This document shows positions 55,908-64,000 of a DNA stretch of 64,000 nucleotides, one piece after another. The stretch's first letter is position 1. The number at the start of each line of letters is the position of its first letter. Under the pieces are notes generated by a model. That model saw only the letters and a program-made list of their open reading frames with translations. It searched no databases and was not told the DNA's origin. Origin of the DNA: Collimonas humicola (GTDB taxonomy: Bacteria > Pseudomonadota > Gammaproteobacteria > Burkholderiales > Burkholderiaceae_D); contig NZ_JAGQEE010000007.1 of NCBI RefSeq assembly GCF_018304945.1, positions 277,583 to 341,582 of the forward strand, given 5' to 3'. The position numbers were made by a program, and so were the translations under genes.

Positions 55908-56477
55908 TCAGGCAGTGCGCTGGACGAAGTTGCGCAGCAGCGCGTGGCCATGTTCCGACAAGATCGATTCCGGGTGGAACTGCACACCCTCGATATCGTA
56001 ATCCTTGTGGCGCACCCCCATGATTTCGCCGTCTTCGGTCCAGGCCGTGATTTCCAGGCAGGCCGGAATCGAAGCGCGCTCAATCGCCAGCGAGTGATAG
56101 CGGATCACGGTAAACGGATTGGGCAAATCCTTGAAAACGCCGACGCCGGTATGGCTGATCGGCGAGGTCTTGCCGTGCATGACTTGCTGGGCCCGGATCA
56201 CTTTGCCGCCGAATGCTTCGCCGATGGCCTGGTGGCCGAGGCAGACGCCGAGGATGGGCAGCTGGCCGGCGAACTGCTGCAGCAAGTCGACGCAGATCCC
56301 TGCTTCCTTCGGACTGCAGGGGCCTGGCGACAGGCAGATGCGGTCAGGTTTCAGGGCATTGATTTCATCGAGTGTAATTTCGTCGTTGCGGAAAGTACGG
56401 ACATCCTCGCCAAGTTCACCGAAGTATTGCACCAGGTTATAGGTGAAGGAATCGTAGTTGTCGATCATTAGCAGCAT
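55908..56477 (-). CDS. trpG: Anthranilate synthase component II (glutamine amidotransferase)
   Basis: A 189-residue class I glutamine amidotransferase that supplies ammonia to TrpE; it may also serve PabB in folate synthesis. The start [19 protein letters not shown] is typical. The catalytic triad is C79 (GVCLGH), H168 and E170 (FHPES). It starts at 56477 and is separated from trpE by about 660 bases holding an inverted gene. Confidence 0.96.
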   Translation of the reverse strand: MLLMIDNYDSFTYNLVQYFGELGEDVRTFRNDEITLDEINALKPDRICLSPGPCSPKEAGICVDLLQQFAGQLPILGVCLGHQAIGEAFGGKVIRAQQVMHGKTSPISHTGVGVFKDLPNPFTVIRYHSLAIERASIPACLEITAWTEDGEIMGVRHKDYDIEGVQFHPESILSEHGHALLRNFVQRTA

Positions 56478-56781
56478 AATAGTTTTAACCCATTGATTTT
56501 GTTGGGAATTCTGCCTGCAGGGCGGCAGCTTGGCAGGTTGTCCTGTCGCGGCGGCAAAGTGTGGCAATAATCATAGTCATCATAGTCTCAAACGGAATTA
56601 TCGGAACTGCTTCGATTTTGATCAGATGGCGCATCCGATGGCGCCGGGTCGCAGTGCTTGTCAATCCTCAATATTGGCGACAGGAAAACCTGCTGCCGAC
56701 AAAGTTCTTGCCGGGAAAGCATGCCGGAAAATCAGCTTTCCGGCGGCTTCCGGCGACCTCAAGATTTACGCCGGCGCTGCG

Positions 56782-56810
56782 TTGACAAAGGCCTCTTTGA
56801 TTCCTAAGAT
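56782..56810 (+). promoter_or_regulatory. Putative promoter of the DUF1059 gene
   Basis: TTGACA and TAAGAT with a 17-base spacer, 72 bases before the start codon. The rest of the 404-base gap 56478-56881 shows no gene; it holds a perfect hairpin GCCGGAAA/TTTCCGGC (56723-56744) without a T run. Confidence 0.5.
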
Positions 56811-56881
56811 TTATTCTCAAGCGTGCTCGCAGCAGGCCGTTTGTGTGCTGCAATCATATTGCTGCAATGAAGGAGCTCACC

Positions 56882-57082
56882 ATGTCACGCAAATACATCG
56901 ATTGCCGCGAATATCCTAGCGATACCAAGTGTTCCGTGGCGATCGCTGCCGATAACGATGAAGAATTGCTGGCAGCGGCAGTCCAGCATGCGGTCAGCGT
57001 TCACGGTCACCAGGACACCCCCGAATTGCGTAGCCAGCTCGGACAGCTATTCAAGGAAGGCACGCCGCCGCTAAAGATCTGA
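56882..57082 (+). CDS. DUF1059 small protein
   Basis: A 66-residue protein: SRKYIDCREYPSDTKCSVAIAADNDEELLAAAVQHAVSVHG then HQDTPELRSQLGQLF. It matches the short DUF1059 family, with one conserved cysteine near the start and a His-rich middle (VHGHQD). AAGGAG lies upstream of ATG 56882 and a good promoter precedes it. It is inverted relative to the trp genes on both sides. Function unknown. Confidence 0.85.
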   Translation: MSRKYIDCREYPSDTKCSVAIAADNDEELLAAAVQHAVSVHGHQDTPELRSQLGQLFKEGTPPLKI

Positions 57083-57137
57083 CGGTTGCGGCATCAACGC
57101 CTGGCTTCTTGCGCTGGCCATAAGGACATGGCCAGCA

Positions 57138-58652
57138 TCAGATTTCTCCATCCAGGCCGTCTTGCACCTGTTCCGCCGCGCGCAGCACTGCGCGCGCCTT
57201 GTTTTCGGTTTCCTGCCACTCCATCTCGGGCACCGAGTCGGCGACGATGCCGGCCGCAGCCTGCACGTACAGCATGCCATCCTTGATGACGCCGGTGCGG
57301 ATCGCGATGGCGACATCCATTTCACCGCCGAACGACAGGTAGCCGCAGGCGCCGCCGTAGATGCCGCGCTTGGTCAGTTCCAGTTCGTCGATGATTTCCA
57401 TGGCGCGCACTTTCGGCGCACCGGACAGGGTGCCGGCCGGGAAAGTCGCTTTCAGCACATCCAGGTTGGAAAGGCCGGATTTCAGCTCGCCTTCGACATT
57501 CGAAACGATATGCTGCACATGCGAATATTTTTCGATCACCATTTGGTCGGTCACCTTGACGCTGCCAGTTTCGGCGATGCGGCCGATGTCGTTGCGCGCC
57601 AGGTCGATCAGCATCACGTGTTCAGCGATTTCCTTGGGGTCGGCCAGCAGTTCGGTGGCCAGTTGCGCATCCTGTTCCGGCGTGCTGCCGCGCGGGCGGG
57701 TGCCGGCCAATGGGCGGATGGTCACGGTGCGCTTGGCTTCGCCGTTGGCTTTTGGCGCTGAAGTTTGTTCGTTGCGGACCAGGATTTCCGGCGAGGCGCC
57801 GACAATCTGCATGTCGCCGAAATTATAGAAGTACATATACGGCGACGGATTCAGCGAGCGCAAGGCGCGGTACAGCATCAGCGGCGAGTCGACGTAAGGT
57901 TTCTTGATGCGCTGGCCGATCTGGACCTGCATCAGGTCGCCGGCCATCACGTATTCCTTGGCTTTGGCGACGGCTTTCAAATAATCTTCGCGCTTGAATT
58001 CGCGGATGGTTTCGGTGCGTACCGAAGCCGACGTCACCGGCGCATCGGCCGGGCGGCGCAGCATGTTGCGCAAGTCTTTCAGGCGCTGGCGGCCTTTGGA
58101 GAAGGCTTCCGGCTGGGTCGGATCGGCATACACGATCAGGTACAGCTTGCCGGACAGGTTGTCGATCACGGCCAGTTCTTCGGTCAGCAGCAATTGGATA
58201 TCGGGCAGGCCGAGATCGTCTTTCGGCGTCGAATGGGCCAGCCGCTTTTCGATATGGCGCACCGTGTCGTAGCCGAAGTAGCCGGCCAGGCCCCCGCAGA
58301 AACGCGGCAGGCCAGGACGCAGCGCCACTTTATAGCGTGCCTGGAATTCGGCGATGAAATCGAGCGGATTGCCTTCGCGGGTTTCGATGACCTTGTCATG
58401 CTGGAGCACTTCGATGCGCGTGCCGTAGCTGCGCAGCAGCGTGGTCGCCGGCAGGCCGATGAACGAATAGCGGCCGAAACGCTCGCCGCCGACTACCGAT
58501 TCCAGCAGGAAGGTGTTCTTGCCGGTCTGCTGGGTCTGCGCCAGCTTCAGGTACAGCGTCAACGGGGTTTCGAGATCGGCAAAGGCTTCGGCGATCAGCG
58601 GGATGCGGTTGTAGCCTTGGGTGGCCAGCGATTTGAATTCGAGTTCGGTCAT
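57138..58652 (-). CDS. trpE: Anthranilate synthase component I
   Basis: A 504-residue chorismate-utilising enzyme. The N-terminal domain has the tryptophan feedback site region ([17 protein letters not shown]). The catalytic domain shows [68 protein letters not shown] and [22 protein letters not shown]. It converts chorismate to anthranilate with TrpG ammonia. A promoter lies immediately upstream, leaving almost no leader. Confidence 0.97.
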   Translation of the reverse strand: MTELEFKSLATQGYNRIPLIAEAFADLETPLTLYLKLAQTQQTGKNTFLLESVVGGERFGRYSFIGLPATTLLRSYGTRIEVLQHDKVIETREGNPLDFIAEFQARYKVALRPGLPRFCGGLAGYFGYDTVRHIEKRLAHSTPKDDLGLPDIQLLLTEELAVIDNLSGKLYLIVYADPTQPEAFSKGRQRLKDLRNMLRRPADAPVTSASVRTETIREFKREDYLKAVAKAKEYVMAGDLMQVQIGQRIKKPYVDSPLMLYRALRSLNPSPYMYFYNFGDMQIVGASPEILVRNEQTSAPKANGEAKRTVTIRPLAGTRPRGSTPEQDAQLATELLADPKEIAEHVMLIDLARNDIGRIAETGSVKVTDQMVIEKYSHVQHIVSNVEGELKSGLSNLDVLKATFPAGTLSGAPKVRAMEIIDELELTKRGIYGGACGYLSFGGEMDVAIAIRTGVIKDGMLYVQAAAGIVADSVPEMEWQETENKARAVLRAAEQVQDGLDGEI

Positions 58653-58670
58653 GTTTCTCTCCAGGCCGCT

Positions 58671-58698
58671 ATTGTAGAACAGCGGTGGTTCACTACAA
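58671..58698 (-). promoter_or_regulatory. Putative trpE promoter
   Basis: On the minus strand, TTGTAG and TACAAT are 16 bases apart, with TACAAT ending 19 bases before the trpE start codon. There is no room for a leader peptide or attenuator after it. Confidence 0.5.
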
Positions 58699-58924
58699 AA
58701 AACGTTGCCTGAATTTTAAATATCGAGAGGAGAGTGTGTCGTCACAGTGTGGCGAATTACTTTGTCCGCAAGTACTCAGGCAGCAGCTATCGGTGGGTTC
58801 AGTTAGCCCAGGATTGCCAGCGTCGCCATAGCCAGGCCCCGGGGGCGGCTAAGAGGACATGAAGTTTTTTGTTGAAAAACATGAGAGATTGGGCGGTCTT
58901 AAAATAAACTGTAATTCAGTCGAT

Positions 58925-59623
58925 TTAGTTGCTGATATTTTGTGCTGCAACAAGCAGCGAGGTGACTATACCATCGGAATCGACATTTTGTATAGACTCG
59001 CCGTGATTGTAGCCATAAGGCACGTTAAACACCGGGCAACCGGCCGCGCGGGCAGCCTGGGCGTCATTGCTGGAATCGCCGATGGCCAGCACCTGCGCCG
59101 GTTGCAGCTGGAAATCGGCGCATACCGCCAGCAGCGGCATCGGGTCCGGCTTCTTTTTCGGAAAAGAATCGCCGCCGTAAACCACGTCGAAATAATCGCG
59201 CAAGCCGGCTTTTTGCAGCAGGGCGACGGCAAATTCCAGGGGTTTGTTGGTGACGCAGGCCAGCCGCAAGCCTTGCTGGCGCATGGCTTGCAAACCTTCC
59301 ACCACGCCCGGATAGACCGTGGCCAGGTTGCCGTTGACCACGGCGTAGTGGCGCTGATAGGAGTCCAGCGCTGCTTCGAAATGCTGTTCGACCTGGGCGG
59401 CAGGGTAATCGACGCCGAGCACGCGACGGATCAGGTTCTCGCTGCCTTTGCCGACGAAGTCGACAATGGTTTGCTGCGGCAGCGGCGCCAGGTCCAGCTC
59501 GGCGCGCATGCGATTGACGGCGGCGTGGAAATCCGGCGCCGTGTCCAGCATGGTGCCGTCCAAGTCGATGATGGCGGCGGCGATGCCGCTCAGCGCAGTC
59601 GGGGCAGTCGCGGCTGCGTTCAT
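58925..59623 (-). CDS. gph: Phosphoglycolate phosphatase
   Basis: A 232-residue HAD hydrolase that removes 2-phosphoglycolate. Motif I is [11 protein letters not shown] (nucleophile Asp), motif II CVTNK, the lysine is in FPKKKPDP and motif [12 protein letters not shown]. It overlaps rpe by 4 bases (ATGA), so the two are coupled. In betaproteobacteria gph and rpe commonly stand before trpE, as here; the 272-base gap to trpE shows no Trp-rich leader peptide. Confidence 0.94.
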   Translation of the reverse strand: MNAAATAPTALSGIAAAIIDLDGTMLDTAPDFHAAVNRMRAELDLAPLPQQTIVDFVGKGSENLIRRVLGVDYPAAQVEQHFEAALDSYQRHYAVVNGNLATVYPGVVEGLQAMRQQGLRLACVTNKPLEFAVALLQKAGLRDYFDVVYGGDSFPKKKPDPMPLLAVCADFQLQPAQVLAIGDSSNDAQAARAAGCPVFNVPYGYNHGESIQNVDSDGIVTSLLVAAQNISN

Positions 59624-60285
59624 ACGGTTGCCAGTTGCGCGCGCATGTCGTCGATGACGGCCTTGTAGTCGGGTTTGCCGAAGATGGCGGAGCCGGCCAC
59701 GAAAGTATCCGCGCCAGCCTTGGCGGCCGCTGCGATGTTGTCGATCTTGATGCCGCCGTCGACTTCCAGCATGATGTCGCGCCCCGATTCGTCGATGCGG
59801 CGGCGCGCCTCGGCGATTTTCTTGAGCGCTTGCGGAATGAAGGACTGGCCGCCGAAACCGGGGTTGACCGACATGATCAGGATGATGTCGATCTTGTCCA
59901 TTACATAGTCCAGGTATTCCAGCGACGTGGCGGGATTGAACACCAGACCGGCCTTGCAGCCGTGGTCGCGGATCAGCTGCAGCGAACGGTCGATGTGTTC
60001 CGAACCTTCCGGATGGAAAGTGATGATGTTGGCGCCGGCCCTGGCGAAGTCGGGAATGATGCGGTCTACCGGCTTGACCATCAGGTGGACGTCGATCGGC
60101 ACCTGCACATGCGGGCGGATGGCTTCGCACACCAGCGGGCCTATCGTCAGGTTCGGTACGTAATGGTTGTCCATGACGTCGAAGTGGATGATGTCGGCGC
60201 CGTCGCGGACAACGTTGCGTACTTCCTCGCCCAGGCGGGCGAAGTCGGCGGAGAGGATACTTGGAGCGATACGATAGGTTGGCAT
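59620..60285 (-). CDS. rpe: Ribulose-phosphate 3-epimerase
   Basis: A 221-residue TIM-barrel epimerase interconverting ribulose 5-phosphate and xylulose 5-phosphate in the pentose phosphate pathway. Family motifs are [34 protein letters not shown] (metal ligands), [26 protein letters not shown] and [12 protein letters not shown]. It is the first gene of the leftward rpe-gph unit. Confidence 0.97.
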   Translation of the reverse strand: MPTYRIAPSILSADFARLGEEVRNVVRDGADIIHFDVMDNHYVPNLTIGPLVCEAIRPHVQVPIDVHLMVKPVDRIIPDFARAGANIITFHPEGSEHIDRSLQLIRDHGCKAGLVFNPATSLEYLDYVMDKIDIILIMSVNPGFGGQSFIPQALKKIAEARRRIDESGRDIMLEVDGGIKIDNIAAAAKAGADTFVAGSAIFGKPDYKAVIDDMRAQLATV

Positions 60286-60440
60286 GAGGGCGGTCCAGGG
60301 AAAGGCGCAAAAGACCGCTATTTTACCCTTTAGCCCCGCATCAGGTGCCCTTGCAGCTTGCGTCAGGGCAGAAATTCGTGTGCAATGGGCCGTCCGCTAT
60401 ATCTAAATCTTATATATAAGCATCAACCGAGGAAACCAGC

Positions 60441-60815
60441 ATGGCCGCCTATGAATTCACCGTCACTGTCAGAACCCAGTACCTGGAAGAGCAATCACAG
60501 CCTGACAGTTCGCACTATGTCTTCGCCTATGCGATCACCATCAAGAACACCGGCCAGGTCGCCGCGCAGCTGATTTCGCGGCACTGGGTCATCACCGACG
60601 CCAACAATCACGTGGAAGAAGTACGCGGCCTGGGCGTGGTCGGCCATCAGCCGCTGCTGCAGCCGGGCGAGCAGTTCGAATACACCAGCGGCACCTCGCT
60701 GGCGACGCCGCAGGGCTCGATGCTGGGCGAGTATTTCTGCGTGGCTGAAGACGGCGAACAGTTCGAGGCGCGCATCCCGGAATTCATCCTGTCTCTGCCG
60801 CGCACCCTGCATTGA
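60441..60815 (+). CDS. apaG: ApaG (Co2+/Mg2+ efflux-associated) protein
   Basis: A 124-residue fibronectin-III-like protein. Typical text: FTVTVRTQYLEEQSQPDSSHYVFAYAITIKN, then ISRHWVITDANNHVEEVRGLGVVG, PGEQFEYTSGTSL and GSMLGEYFCVAEDGEQF. ApaG is linked to cobalt resistance and diadenosine tetraphosphate genes, but its biochemical role is unclear. It is divergent from rpe. Confidence 0.95.
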   Translation: MAAYEFTVTVRTQYLEEQSQPDSSHYVFAYAITIKNTGQVAAQLISRHWVITDANNHVEEVRGLGVVGHQPLLQPGEQFEYTSGTSLATPQGSMLGEYFCVAEDGEQFEARIPEFILSLPRTLH

Positions 60816-60831
60816 TGCATTGAGCTTTGAA

Positions 60832-60975
60832 CTATTGGTCCTTTTTGTCGTCTTTTGGCGGTAGCGATTTGCGCGGCGGTTTCTGATCCGGCTTGCGGCC
60901 GGAAAACATGGTCCACCAGACAATGAATGCGAATACAAAGAAGGCGAAGCAAGCTTCGAGAGCCACTAACCACAT
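60832..60975 (-). CDS. Small single-span membrane protein (47 residues)
   Basis: Begins MWLVALEACFAFFVFAFIVW, one transmembrane helix, followed by a short basic and proline-rich cytoplasmic tail (SGRKPDQKPPRKSLPPKDDKKDQ without gaps in frame). AGGAT lies 6 bases before the ATG. It is convergent with apaG and divergent from mltA, 12 bases away. The composition and the ribosome site support a real gene; function unknown. Confidence 0.6.
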   Translation of the reverse strand: MWLVALEACFAFFVFAFIVWWTMFSGRKPDQKPPRKSLPPKDDKKDQ

Positions 60976-60987
60976 AAAGAATCCTAA

Positions 60988-62184
60988 ATGCTATTTAAAC
61001 GTCTCAGTTTACCCGTTTCTGTCTTGATTATCGGATTCAGTTTAGCTGCCTGCACCACGACTCCCCTTACTCCTCCTCCACAGGAAACGCCGCGTCCGGG
61101 TGTGGCTCCCACCGTGCCTTCGGTCGCCCCTGGCGCCAACCTGCGCGCTACTACCTTCGCAGCCCTGCCGGGCTGGGACAGCGACGATTTGCGCCAGGCG
61201 CTGCCGGCTTTCCTGACTTCATGCACCACGCAAGCCCGTAAAGCCGATTGGAAAGAGCCTTGCGCCATCGCGGCCGGGCTGGATGCCGGCAATGAAAAAG
61301 CCATCCGCATCTTCTTCCAATCGTTCTTCACGCCTTATCAGGTTATCAATGCCGATGGCAGCGACAACGGCCTGGTCACCGGCTATTACGAGCCGCTGCT
61401 GAAGGGCTCGCGCAAGCGCGGCGGTCCTTATCAGACGCCGATCTACCGCGCGCCGGACGATCTGATCACGGTCGACCTGGCCAGCATTTATTCGGAATTG
61501 AAAGGCTTGCGCTTGCGCGGCCGACTGGTCGGCAATAAAGTGGTGCCTTATCCAAGCCGGGCAGAGCTGGATAAGTCCGGCGCCCTGGCCGGCAAGGAAA
61601 TCCTGTGGGTGGACGATCCCATCGATGCATTCTTCCTGCAGGTGCAGGGTTCCGGCCGGGTGCAGATGAATGACGGCAGCAGCATTGTGCGGGTCGCTTA
61701 TTCTGACCAGAACGGTTATCCCTACCGCTCGATCGGCCGCTACCTGGTGGATAAAGGCGAATTGACGCTGGCCCAGGCTTCGGCGCAGGGGATCAAAGGC
61801 TGGCTGGCAGCCAATCCGGGCCGTCAGCAGGAACTGCTGAACGCCAATCCGAGCTATGTCTTCTTCAAAGAGGAAAAAGTGCTGGATGCTAGCCAGGGAC
61901 CGAAAGGCGCGCAAGGCGTGCCGCTGACGCCGCTGCGTTCGATCGCGGTCGACCAGCAGTTTGTGCCGCTGGGAACGCCGGTGTTCCTGGCGACCACCCA
62001 GCCGAACAGCAGCGCGCCATTGCAACAGCTGGTGATTGCGCAGGATACTGGCGGCGCGATCAAGGGAGCGGTGCGGGCCGACTTCTTCTGGGGCTTTGGC
62101 AACGAAGCGGGCGAAAAGGCCGGCCGGATGAAGCAGCGCGGCATGATGTGGCTGCTGCTGCCTAAGGGGGCGCCGGCGCGCTGA
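60988..62184 (+). CDS. mltA: Membrane-bound lytic murein transglycosylase A
   Basis: Cleaves peptidoglycan glycan strands with formation of 1,6-anhydro ends. The 398-residue lipoprotein has a leader ending LAAC (C22), the MltA domain (VTGYYEPLLKGSRKRGGPYQTPIYR, DPIDAFFLQVQGSGRV) and the C-terminal 3D domain with the catalytic Asp in AQDTGGAIKG and RADFFWGFG. It acts at the inner leaflet of the outer membrane. Confidence 0.95.
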   Translation: MLFKRLSLPVSVLIIGFSLAACTTTPLTPPPQETPRPGVAPTVPSVAPGANLRATTFAALPGWDSDDLRQALPAFLTSCTTQARKADWKEPCAIAAGLDAGNEKAIRIFFQSFFTPYQVINADGSDNGLVTGYYEPLLKGSRKRGGPYQTPIYRAPDDLITVDLASIYSELKGLRLRGRLVGNKVVPYPSRAELDKSGALAGKEILWVDDPIDAFFLQVQGSGRVQMNDGSSIVRVAYSDQNGYPYRSIGRYLVDKGELTLAQASAQGIKGWLAANPGRQQELLNANPSYVFFKEEKVLDASQGPKGAQGVPLTPLRSIAVDQQFVPLGTPVFLATTQPNSSAPLQQLVIAQDTGGAIKGAVRADFFWGFGNEAGEKAGRMKQRGMMWLLLPKGAPAR

Positions 62185-62292
62185 GTTGCTCTCTATATAG
62201 AGCATGAATGACGGACCGGACTTGCAGCGATATGGATCAAGTCGGTCCTGGTTGTGTCATCAACCGGTTTTCGCTGTGGTTCGGACAGGTGT

Positions 62293-62730
62293 TTAGCGCA
62301 GTACCAGCACTGGAATGGTCGAATGTGCCAGCACTCGTTGGGTCTTGCTTCCCAGAAATAGCCGGCTAAGGCCGCTACGCCCGTGCGAAGCCATGAAAAT
62401 CGCATCGCAATGGTGTTTTTCGGCGGCGCTGATGATTTCCTCGTCGGGATTGAAGGCCTGCGCCGTCAACATTTCGCAGGATACGCCGGCGATCTTGGCG
62501 GCGTCGGCGACTTTCTGTACATTCAGCTTGGCCAGCGCCAGCATGTTTTCTTCATACGTGCCGGGGTCGGTCGCCATGCTGCTTTCCGCCATTGGCGAGA
62601 ATGGATAAGGTTCGGCAACGGAGAGGGCGAGGATCCTGCCGCCGCTGAATTTTGCAAATTCAATCGCTGTATTAATGGCCTTTTCCGACAAATGAGAGCC
62701 GTCGGTGGGTACAAGAATGGTTTTGAACAT
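62293..62730 (-). CDS. Universal stress protein (UspA family)
   Basis: A 145-residue USP domain protein: FKTILVPTDGSHLSEKAI at the start, and the ATP-binding G-2x-G-9x-G-S/T type motif near the end in MASHGRSGLSRLFLGSKTQRVLAHSTIPVLVLR. The motif suggests an ATP-binding subtype. ATG 62730 is chosen over 62766, which has no ribosome site. It stands alone on the minus strand. Confidence 0.93.
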   Translation of the reverse strand: MFKTILVPTDGSHLSEKAINTAIEFAKFSGGRILALSVAEPYPFSPMAESSMATDPGTYEENMLALAKLNVQKVADAAKIAGVSCEMLTAQAFNPDEEIISAAEKHHCDAIFMASHGRSGLSRLFLGSKTQRVLAHSTIPVLVLR

Positions 62731-62954
62731 GGCTTGCCTCCTTCCAGTAAAAGGGGTGTCGGTCAAAAACTGGCGATCTCGTCGGTAATATAGTTACTTC
62801 CTGCATATATATAGACAATGCACAAATTGAAAGATTCCTCGGGCGGCCGCTGTGGATTTGCAATATAGCCATCCTAAACCTTATCTAACTTAGCGGCGCT
62901 ACAATTAAGCCGATTCAACATACGTAATCAACATACATAAAGATAGGATCTGTA

Positions 62955-63731
62955 ATGACATACGAAAACATTCTGGTTGAGACCCAAGGAAAAGTTGGTC
63001 TGATCCATCTGAATCGCCCGAAGGCGCTGAACGCCCTGAACGACCAGCTGATGACCGAGCTGGGCCAGGCTTTGCTCAAGTTCGATGCCGATCCGGATAT
63101 CGGTTGCATCGTACTGACCGGTAGCGACAAGGCTTTCGCCGCCGGCGCCGACATCGGCGGCATGGCGGAGCTGAGCTATATGGATGTCTTCAAAGGCGAT
63201 TACATCACCCGCAACTGGGAACAGATCCGCAGTGTGCGCAAGCCGGTGATCGCCGCCGTGGCGGGGTTTGCACTGGGCGGGGGCTGCGAACTGGCGATGA
63301 TGTGCGATTTCATCATCGCTGCCGACAATGCCAAGTTCGGCCAGCCGGAAATCAAGCTGGGCATCATCCCCGGCGCCGGCGGTACACAGCGCTTGCCGCG
63401 CGCCATATCGAAGTCGAAGGCGATGGACATGTGCCTGACCGCTCGCATGATGGATGCCGCCGAAGCAGAGCGCGCCGGCCTGGTGTCGCGCGTGGTGCCG
63501 CTGGAACGGCTGCTGCAGGAAGCCTTGGAGGCGGCGATCGTGATTTCCTCGATGTCGCTGCCGGCAGTGATGATGATCAAGGAATCGGTCAACCGCGCCT
63601 ATGAAACTACGCTGGCGGAGGGCATCAACTACGAGCGCCGCCTGTTCCACAGCACCTTCGCTACAGAAGACCAGAAGGAAGGCATGCAAGCGTTCCTGGG
63701 CAAGCGTCTGCCTGTTTTTAAAAATATTTAA
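62955..63731 (+). CDS. Enoyl-CoA hydratase
   Basis: A 258-residue crotonase-family enzyme that adds water to 2-enoyl-CoA in fatty acid or aromatic catabolism. The oxyanion hole segments are [14 protein letters not shown] and [17 protein letters not shown], with catalytic glutamates in GCELA and [20 protein letters not shown]. The C-terminal helices with [16 protein letters not shown] are typical of the short-chain (PaaF/EchA-like) group. Its chain-length preference cannot be read from the sequence. Start 62955 has AGGATC upstream. Confidence 0.94.
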   Translation: MTYENILVETQGKVGLIHLNRPKALNALNDQLMTELGQALLKFDADPDIGCIVLTGSDKAFAAGADIGGMAELSYMDVFKGDYITRNWEQIRSVRKPVIAAVAGFALGGGCELAMMCDFIIAADNAKFGQPEIKLGIIPGAGGTQRLPRAISKSKAMDMCLTARMMDAAEAERAGLVSRVVPLERLLQEALEAAIVISSMSLPAVMMIKESVNRAYETTLAEGINYERRLFHSTFATEDQKEGMQAFLGKRLPVFKNI

Positions 63732-63739
63732 CAAAATGC

Positions 63740-63768
63740 TTGCCGCCGGCGGGAGGGCTTGCTATAGT
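63740..63768 (+). promoter_or_regulatory. Strong promoter (P1) near the right edge
   Basis: TTGCCG and TATAGT with a 17-base spacer, followed by a GC-rich discriminator (TCGCCTCCC) of the kind found at stringently controlled stable-RNA promoters. Confidence 0.6.
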
Positions 63769-63911
63769 TCGCCTCCCGTTGAGAACGACGCGAAAGAAAC
63801 GAAACAGCAGCAAGGAATTGGTGCTGAATTGGGCGCGAAGTTTGCGGGAAAAAAGCGGGTTGAAGTGGATGTAGTGAGTAAAAAGTTTTTCGGTAAGAAG
63901 TAAAAAAGTAG

Positions 63912-63940
63912 TTGACGAAAAACTTGAAACGCTACATAAT
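63912..63940 (+). promoter_or_regulatory. Strong promoter (P2) near the right edge
   Basis: TTGACG and CATAAT with a 17-base spacer. The downstream 60 bases contain no start codon with a ribosome site, and resemble a 16S rRNA leader as I remember it from relatives. Confidence 0.6.
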
Positions 63941-64000
63941 CTCATCTCTCTGCTGCTGACAAACAAAACGATTTGACAGCGACGCGAGCCGGGTAACTGG

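Noticed and set aside
58810..58860. Short leader-peptide-like frame (MATLAILG) before trpE on the minus strand
   Set aside because: It has no tryptophan codons and no terminator/antiterminator pair follows.
63749..63903. Short open frame ending FFGKK between the two right-edge promoters
   Set aside because: It starts between the -35 and -10 boxes of the first promoter, has no good ribosome site, and its composition is not convincing.

Overview
The window looks like chromosome of a betaproteobacterium in the Burkholderiales, most likely Oxalobacteraceae (Collimonas/Herbaspirillum-like). This is inferred from GC-rich codon use and gene neighbourhoods such as petABC-sspA-sspB, rpe-gph-trpE and ubiE..ubiJ-ubiB; no database search was possible. 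One short segment (about 27.2-30.9 kb) is clearly foreign and partly AT-rich.

Layout. 1-5.3 kb: phosphonate catabolism operon (GntR/FCD regulator, phosphonoacetate hydrolase, phosphonoacetaldehyde dehydrogenase, PhnZ-like HD oxygenase, FAD aminophosphonate oxidase). 5.4-6.1 kb: a gene broken by a 4-base tandem duplication. 6.2-10.8 kb: ubiquinone genes ubiE, ubiJ, ubiB with a Tim44-like protein between, then a methyltransferase. 10.9-14.8 kb: polyamine ABC importer. 14.9-20.6 kb: fmdB-type zinc ribbon, DUF502, aspS, nudB, an EEP nuclease/phosphatase and clsB. 20.7-22.6 kb: ECF sigma/anti-sigma pair and mscL, leftward. 22.9-27.0 kb: cytochrome bc1 genes petABC, then sspA and sspB.

27.1-30.9 kb: a tRNA-Thr(TGT) whose 3' half is duplicated 3.78 kb downstream. 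Between the copies lies a decayed P2-like prophage: broken integrase, lysB/lysC/R/S remnants in P2 order, and two AT-rich cargo genes of unknown function. 31-41.5 kb: accessory metabolism (LysR with two secreted alpha/beta hydrolases, a tannase-family lipoprotein, an orphan amino-acid-type binding protein, dctA, GNAT, PaiB-like). 41.6-51.3 kb: a mannan/mannoside locus with OprB-type porin, two GH92 mannosidase lipoproteins (one frameshifted), an AGE-family mannose isomerase candidate and a LacI regulator with a 20-bp palindrome upstream. 51.5-53.9 kb: S9 peptidase and a metQ remnant.

54.0-60.3 kb: rpe-gph-trpE, an inverted DUF1059 gene, then trpG-trpD-trpC. 60.4-63.7 kb: apaG, a 47-residue membrane protein, mltA, a universal stress protein and an enoyl-CoA hydratase. 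The right edge has two strong promoters in tandem with no credible protein gene after them, which suggests a stable-RNA (probably rRNA) operon just outside the window.

The most interesting items are the tRNA-Thr prophage scar with its cargo pair, the mannan locus with its collagen-like lipoprotein linker and broken paralogue, the HD oxygenase in a phosphonoacetate pathway, a candidate intergenic small RNA, and AspRS residues typical of non-discriminating enzymes.
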